A stretch of 32,641 nt of DNA from a virus, in the IMG/VR virus record IMGVR_UViG_3300036859_000306, positions 1 through 32,641 of that record; one strand, 5' to 3'. The notes under the pieces are model-generated. The model worked only from the letters and a program-made list of their open reading frames with translations, did not search any database and was not told where the DNA came from. A program made the translations under genes and the position numbers. Of this stretch, positions 28,850 to 32,641 are shown one piece after another. Numbering within the stretch: position 1 is the stretch's first letter; every line of letters begins with the position of its first letter.

Positions 28850-30289
28850 CTACCCAACACCCGCCGGCAAGAGAACGAGCGGGCGGGGGGACCATTGCGA
28901 AGCCTGATCGGCAGCGAGGATGACTGCCACGAGACCCTGCACTTCCTTCGTCGGTAGGAGATATGAGCCCGTGGGAGCCTCCTTGACCCTGCCTGAGAGA
29001 ACCTGTTTGCGGAGGACCGGGTCGCCGTCGTGAATTAGGCGATGAGATGCGACGAGCGTTCGGAAAGTCGAGGTAGCCTCCATGAGACGCATCGGGGATT
29101 GGGCCAGGTCTTCCATCGGTAGGCCGTGGTCCCGCATCACGTCCACACCGATCCCGAACTGCGGGGCATAGCCGTAGATGTTCCGAACCTTGTAGAGCTC
29201 ATCCAGCTGCCTGAGCCTGAACTCAAGCCCAGGGAAGTCGTAGGGCAGCATCTCGCATGCCACCGCCACCCGGTCTTCGGATTTCGGGGCAGCGATACCG
29301 ACGCCACATCCCCCGCCCTGGGTCACGCGCACGGCGAGGAAGACCTCGTCTCCAGACTCGATGCCACCGATGTCTACTGCGAGCGCATCCCACACCGCCG
29401 CATCGATCCAGGAATCCAGCCTGGATGGCCTGCCCAACACGAAACGGTTCCAATGGCCGAGATTCCACGAGGGCGAGGACCGCTTACGTTCCAGAGTCGC
29501 CATGTCGATCATCTTGAGCGGGTTGGCCTCAAGTGCTAGGTCAAGGTCTTCGGGGTCACCGTCATCCGGCATGGCGTACTCGTGGAGTACGGCCGTCTTC
29601 GAGGCTGCCCGCGTGAAGCACCGTCCCTTGTGCGTGGTTTCGGTGGCCTCATCCCGCATCGCCTTGCGGACTTCCTCGAACTCGCCCTCGGGCTCGCCGG
29701 CCGTACTGATGGCAATGACTTGCCCGCCACGTTTCTCGATCTTGCCCCGCCAGGTCCGGTAAAGCCTGAGATCGCGATGACGGTGGAGCTCCTCGAGCAC
29801 CGCCAGCGTGGGCTTGACCCCATCCCCGGTGCGGTCGTCGGCTGCGTAGATCTGGATGCGGGACTGATTCTCCCGATGGACTATCCGCCGGTAGCCGTCA
29901 TAGGGCCGGAACGTCTTCTCAAGTCCTGGAGATCGGAGCACGAAGTCGGCAGATGCCCGGTAGAGCAGTTCGGCTTGGTCCCTTGAGGATGCCGCGACCG
30001 TGACGTTGGCCCAGGGGGCGAACTCCGCGTGGTAAAGAACGAGCCCGCCGACGAGGGTAGTCTTGGCGTTCCCCTCAGGCACGACCAGCCAGCACTCCGA
30101 GTACCCGTGGAACACGTCGGTGAGGAAGTCCAGCTGGAACCCCTCGACCACCCAGGGCTCTCCGGAGTCCAGGATCAGGTCGTGAGCCCACGCTTTGTAG
30201 TGCTCAGGCGTGAAGGGGGGATTTTTTTCGCGAGGGCGTCGGCTTTGAGTCTTGCTACGCGACCGGAAAAAATCGTCTTCACTTTTCAT
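28850..30289 (-). CDS. terL: Terminase large subunit with apparently inactive nuclease site
   Basis: 479 residues, ATGA overlap with the HNH gene. ATPase part: Walker A VPEGNAKTTL (about 70-79), Walker B-like LAVLEEL (E in place of the usual D), and coupling motif ISTAG (194-198). C-terminal nuclease part: the usual GxD strand is FLAVRV, the usual YDP is YAP (YGYAPQF), and the usual IDxxxA is VQGLVA. Other blocks of that domain (QSPMRLMEAT, RLIHDGDPVL) align well, so the domain is present but its three metal-binding acids seem lost. Packs DNA into the prohead; cutting may need a partner such as the adjacent HNH protein. Confidence 0.9.
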   Translation of the reverse strand: MKSEDDFFRSRSKTQSRRPREKNPPFTPEHYKAWAHDLILDSGEPWVVEGFQLDFLTDVFHGYSECWLVVPEGNAKTTLVGGLVLYHAEFAPWANVTVAASSRDQAELLYRASADFVLRSPGLEKTFRPYDGYRRIVHRENQSRIQIYAADDRTGDGVKPTLAVLEELHRHRDLRLYRTWRGKIEKRGGQVIAISTAGEPEGEFEEVRKAMRDEATETTHKGRCFTRAASKTAVLHEYAMPDDGDPEDLDLALEANPLKMIDMATLERKRSSPSWNLGHWNRFVLGRPSRLDSWIDAAVWDALAVDIGGIESGDEVFLAVRVTQGGGCGVGIAAPKSEDRVAVACEMLPYDFPGLEFRLRQLDELYKVRNIYGYAPQFGIGVDVMRDHGLPMEDLAQSPMRLMEATSTFRTLVASHRLIHDGDPVLRKQVLSGRVKEAPTGSYLLPTKEVQGLVAVILAADQASQWSPRPLVLLPAGVG

Positions 30290-30570
30290 TTTCGTTTTCG
30301 ATTTCGGTATTCATTTCCACGTTGACGGTTGTGCCTACGGCATAGAGGACGTAGGTTCTCGATCGTGCTCTCTCCACCCGCATCTCTAGGCACGATGTGG
30401 TCTGCCTCTAGTGGCCCATCACACCCACCTAGATCAGCCATCTCACAGACCGCATCCATAGTGACCACCTTGGCTAGTCTCTGGTGCTGGGAGGAGTACC
30501 TACCGGGGGGTGGGTTGGGGCTGTATCCCCTACCGAACTGACGTCGCTTGGCCTTAGGCTGCGATGTCAT
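30286..30570 (-). CDS. HNH endonuclease beside TerL
   Basis: 94 residues, overlapping the gene before by 17 bases and TerL by ATGA. LEADHIVPRDAGG, NLRPLCRRHN and a leading CEMADLGGC give the HNH site with a zinc pair. HNH proteins beside the terminase are required for cos cutting and packaging in HK97-like phages. The N-terminal 25 residues are basic and Pro-rich. No TerS gene is recognisable nearby. Confidence 0.9.
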   Translation of the reverse strand: MTSQPKAKRRQFGRGYSPNPPPGRYSSQHQRLAKVVTMDAVCEMADLGGCDGPLEADHIVPRDAGGESTIENLRPLCRRHNRQRGNEYRNRKRK

Positions 30571-30910
30571 CCTTCACCCTTACCTTCTGCCAGTCTGAGT
30601 TAGGGAAGGTTTCAATAGCACCACCACCGAAGGTGACCTGCCATTCAACAAGAAAGTCGCCCGGTGTATCGGTGTTGCTAGCTGATGGGGTGTAACTCAC
30701 TTTCCCAGTAGCAGCATCGGTGATCGTGGCAGCAGCATTCACCTTGACTGCTGCGTCTCCTGGTCCCCACATCATGAACTTGACTGAGGCACCAGTAAGG
30801 TTTACCGCTACACCTAGGCCATCGAAGAGCTGCTCTGCGATAGCAGGGGCAGTATCGCCCTGCTTCCAGTACATATCGGGGCTTTTACGCTGCCAGCGAG
30901 TTCGGCTCAT
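30554..30910 (-). CDS. BppU-like N-terminal-domain structural protein
   Basis: 118 residues from ATG 30910 (TAATG overlap; the ATG at 30952 adds an unlikely extension). MYWKQGDTAPAI, VNLTGASVKFMMW, ATGKVSYTPS and GDFLVEWQVTF match the beta-sandwich pattern of the baseplate upper protein (BppU) N-terminal domain family. These domains attach receptor-binding parts to virions. Here it lies just before the packaging genes. Confidence 0.75.
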   Translation of the reverse strand: MSRTRWQRKSPDMYWKQGDTAPAIAEQLFDGLGVAVNLTGASVKFMMWGPGDAAVKVNAAATITDAATGKVSYTPSASNTDTPGDFLVEWQVTFGGGAIETFPNSDWQKVRVKDDIAA

Positions 30911-31353
30911 TACGGTGCGAAGGTAATCGTGAAAACGCCACCAGCTGCCCACTGAATGGTGAATGTGCCAGCGGTAGAGGTGAAATCTGATCCGAAGTTG
31001 ACACCCACGAGCAGGTCATTGCCAGCCAGGGCATCGGCATAGAGCTTGGCCCCACGAGCGGTTACCGATGTGGGCGAGGCCCAGATTTGGTCGCCGAGGT
31101 CATATGTTAGGACAGCAGTAGCACCCGCTACGGCGAACGTCGGGGATACGACAACCTGACCGCCTGCTGTATAGCCCGTTCCCACCACTTCTCCGGTCGT
31201 TGCATAGGCCGTTTCGGACTCAAAGGCCGGTGTGATGGTGTTGTCGTATAGGGCGATCTTGTGGGTAGTCAACAAGAAGTCCACCGCCAGGTTCGATGTA
31301 TCTAGGGCATCCCGGAATGCCAGCGCGTACAGGCCACTCTTGGTCCAGGCCAT
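30910..31353 (-). CDS. Phage structural protein, beta-rich
   Basis: 147 residues, TAATG overlap on both sides. MAWTKSGLYALAFRDALD, then LTTHKIALYDNTITP, and ARGAKLYADALAGNDLL, ending TFTIQWAAGGVFTI. This set is common in virion accessory proteins near fibre genes. Probable minor virion or fibre-base component; exact role unknown. Confidence 0.75.
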   Translation of the reverse strand: MAWTKSGLYALAFRDALDTSNLAVDFLLTTHKIALYDNTITPAFESETAYATTGEVVGTGYTAGGQVVVSPTFAVAGATAVLTYDLGDQIWASPTSVTARGAKLYADALAGNDLLVGVNFGSDFTSTAGTFTIQWAAGGVFTITFAP

Positions 31354-31544
31354 TACTCCTCCTCGTTCACTGCGAGCTTGAGCTCGATCGGTTTGGGTTG
31401 GGCTACGGCATCCTGGTGATCGTCCCAGTGCTCGACGTGGTAGCCAGCCCGCGTACCGTCGTCCTCGTTGATGACGGGCTTCTTAGTGGCCTTGCCACGA
31501 CGTAGGGAGACCCCGACGTTCTTCTCCTGCCACTTAGTCTGCAT
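31353..31544 (-). CDS. Small charged protein
   Basis: 63 residues, TGATG overlap with the repeat protein and TAATG with the next gene. VSLRRGKATKKPVINEDDG and EHWDDHQDAVAQPK give a polar chain without a hydrophobic core pattern. Unknown role. Confidence 0.65.
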   Translation of the reverse strand: MQTKWQEKNVGVSLRRGKATKKPVINEDDGTRAGYHVEHWDDHQDAVAQPKPIELKLAVNEEE

Positions 31545-32452
31545 CAGACCTCCACCAGATCGTTCTTGCCTGCCCCAATCGGAACCGCTCGGGGGGCACC
31601 TGCGAGTTCCTCGGTGTCGTTGGCATCGCCCACCAGTGAGCGCCCGTAGGTCGGTCCCTTGACCGGTAGACCAGGAATGCCGCCGAAGACGAAGGGCGTC
31701 GGTATATCGGACAGAGCCGCGATGGTGGCCGGCACCATGACCGCTGCACCCCGAACCGATGGGGCGGGGACGCTAATCGATACCGTGATGGTTGTCGGGG
31801 CGGGCAGTGCCGTTGCCTGGATCGTTGGGGACTGTACGGCTGCGGTGACAGCCACCGTGGTAGCGATGACCGTTGCGTTGCCACCGACCAATACGGCCGG
31901 GGGGGGCACCGAGACGGCTACTGCGATGGTGCTCGGCGTAACGACCGCTGTTCCACGGATCGTCGGTGCGGGAACTGCTGCTAAGACGCCTACCGTTACG
32001 GGGGTCGGCCTGGCAGCACCCTGGATAGTTGAGGCCTGAACAGCCGCGGTGACTGCGATAGTGCTGGATGTGGTCCTAGCCCCAGCGAGTGGCGTCGGTG
32101 CTTGAACTGCCGCAGCAACCGCTACCGTGGCCGGCGTGGGCCTTGCTGCACCCTGAACAGTGGGAGTTTGAACCGCTGCTGCGACCGCTATCGTGGCCGG
32201 AGTTGGGGTGGCATCGGGGCTCTCAGCCAGGATCGTCGGTGCGGGGACAGCCGCTGCTACTGCGATGGTGCTCGGTATAGCGATGGCCGCCGCTAGAACC
32301 GTTACCGCCGGGACCGATACAGTTACGTCGATGGTCGCCGTGGTTGCGGTTGCGTCTTCGCCGGCAGCTTCGGCGGCGTGGCTGTAGAGGAACGGACCCC
32401 TAAGCGGTTCTTCCTCACCCTTGTGGTTTCGGCCTACCCCGGTCCTAGCCAT
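31544..32452 (-). CDS. Repeat protein with about nine 22-residue T/V/A/P repeats
   Basis: 302 residues, GGGAGGA ribosome site in the end of the partial gene. A 30-residue polar start is followed by a repeat of about 22 residues of the form PTPATVAVAAAVQAPTxxGA from about residue 36 to 235, then a C-terminal GIPGLPVKGPTYGRSL segment. Alternate T/V/A positions suggest stacked beta-strands. The same repeat ends the jelly-roll adhesin at the left side of the window, including 99 identical bases. Likely a fibre shaft or host-binding spike; repeats may allow length change by recombination. Confidence 0.72.
   Translation of the reverse strand: MARTGVGRNHKGEEEPLRGPFLYSHAAEAAGEDATATTATIDVTVSVPAVTVLAAAIAIPSTIAVAAAVPAPTILAESPDATPTPATIAVAAAVQTPTVQGAARPTPATVAVAAAVQAPTPLAGARTTSSTIAVTAAVQASTIQGAARPTPVTVGVLAAVPAPTIRGTAVVTPSTIAVAVSVPPPAVLVGGNATVIATTVAVTAAVQSPTIQATALPAPTTITVSISVPAPSVRGAAVMVPATIAALSDIPTPFVFGGIPGLPVKGPTYGRSLVGDANDTEELAGAPRAVPIGAGKNDLVEV
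31993..32091 (-). repeat. Internal copy of the window's left-end repeat
   Basis: Identical to bases 1-99. It lies in the middle of the 22-residue repeat array. See the entry at 1-99. Confidence 0.95.
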
Positions 32453-32458
32453 ACCGGG

Positions 32459-32641
32459 CTATTCCTCCCAGATAAAAGTTCCGTCGTAGGTGTTCGCTGT
32501 GTCTGCGACCTCGATCAGGGCGATGCCGTTGGCGTCCGACGCCGCTCCAGGAATCCACATACCGCCGCTCGCGGCGTAGAAGGTGAAGACGAAGCCTGAA
32601 CCGATGGCCGCGCCGACAGCACCGATGGCAACATCTCCCGC
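32459..32641 (-). CDS. C-terminal part of a virion-type protein (5' end off window)
   Basis: 60 codons open to the right edge, ending TAG at 32459-32461. The visible part (FVFTFYAASGGMWIPGAASD, ALIEVADTANTYDGTF) is beta-rich with Gly/Ala, similar in texture to fibre or jelly-roll proteins. It stops six bases before the repeat protein. Function cannot be given from this fragment. Confidence 0.65.
   Translation of the reverse strand, partial: AGDVAIGAVGAAIGSGFVFTFYAASGGMWIPGAASDANGIALIEVADTANTYDGTFIWEE

Noticed and set aside
31544-32452. Regular repeats as a CRISPR array
   Set aside because: The repeats of about 66 bases are protein-coding, degenerate and have no spacers.

Overview
The window reads as most of the genome of a small siphovirus, roughly 60% GC by eye, in which nearly every gene lies on the minus strand. 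A WhiB-type iron-sulfur regulator, frequent GTG and TTG starts and dense stop/start overlaps (ATGA, TGATG, GTGA, TTGA) point to an actinobacterial host. I see no integrase, tRNA, CRISPR array, DNA polymerase or helicase. Gene order and the ends suggest a circular or circularly permuted molecule cut inside a repeat: bases 1-99 are identical to 31993-32091, and the gene running off the left end enters the same 22-residue repeat array carried by the gene near the right end.

Reading along the minus strand from the right: (1) 32641-30554, a partial gene, a protein made of about nine 22-residue repeats, and three small structural-type proteins. (2) 30570-25745, head module: HNH nuclease, TerL, portal, and a protease-capsid fusion with an internal start for the capsid. 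(3) 25677-17363, connectors, tail terminator, tail tube, tail assembly chaperone with a -1 frameshift site, tape measure, an M15-like peptidase, a tail-tip protein and a fibre-like protein. One plus-strand gene (22060-22359) with its own promoter and terminator interrupts this module as a moron. (4) 17310-13032, lysis and accessory genes: a second M15-like peptidase, several membrane proteins, small zinc-binding proteins, a DUF5664-like protein and a matrixin-like metalloprotease. (5) 12866-11733, three small genes and a DnaQ-like exonuclease. (6) 11192-11545, the other plus-strand gene: an XRE-type regulator with a sigma70-like promoter and an overlapping dyad, divergent from an early leftward promoter at 11033-11061. 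(7) 11025-2815, a tightly overlapped early operon of about two dozen small genes including an HNH nuclease, an MT-A70 methylase, a Holliday-junction-resolvase-like nuclease and the WhiB protein. (8) 2736-1, a secreted cysteine-rich beta-helix protein and a jelly-roll adhesin ending in the 22-residue repeats.

The most unusual points are: a TerL whose three expected nuclease acidic residues all appear replaced, beside an overlapping HNH gene; a protease-capsid gene whose conserved N-terminus has no ATG/GTG/TTG but a well-placed Shine-Dalgarno before an ATC; the frameshift heptamer in the tail chaperone; the moron; and the repeat-sharing adhesins whose repeat coincides with the contig end.
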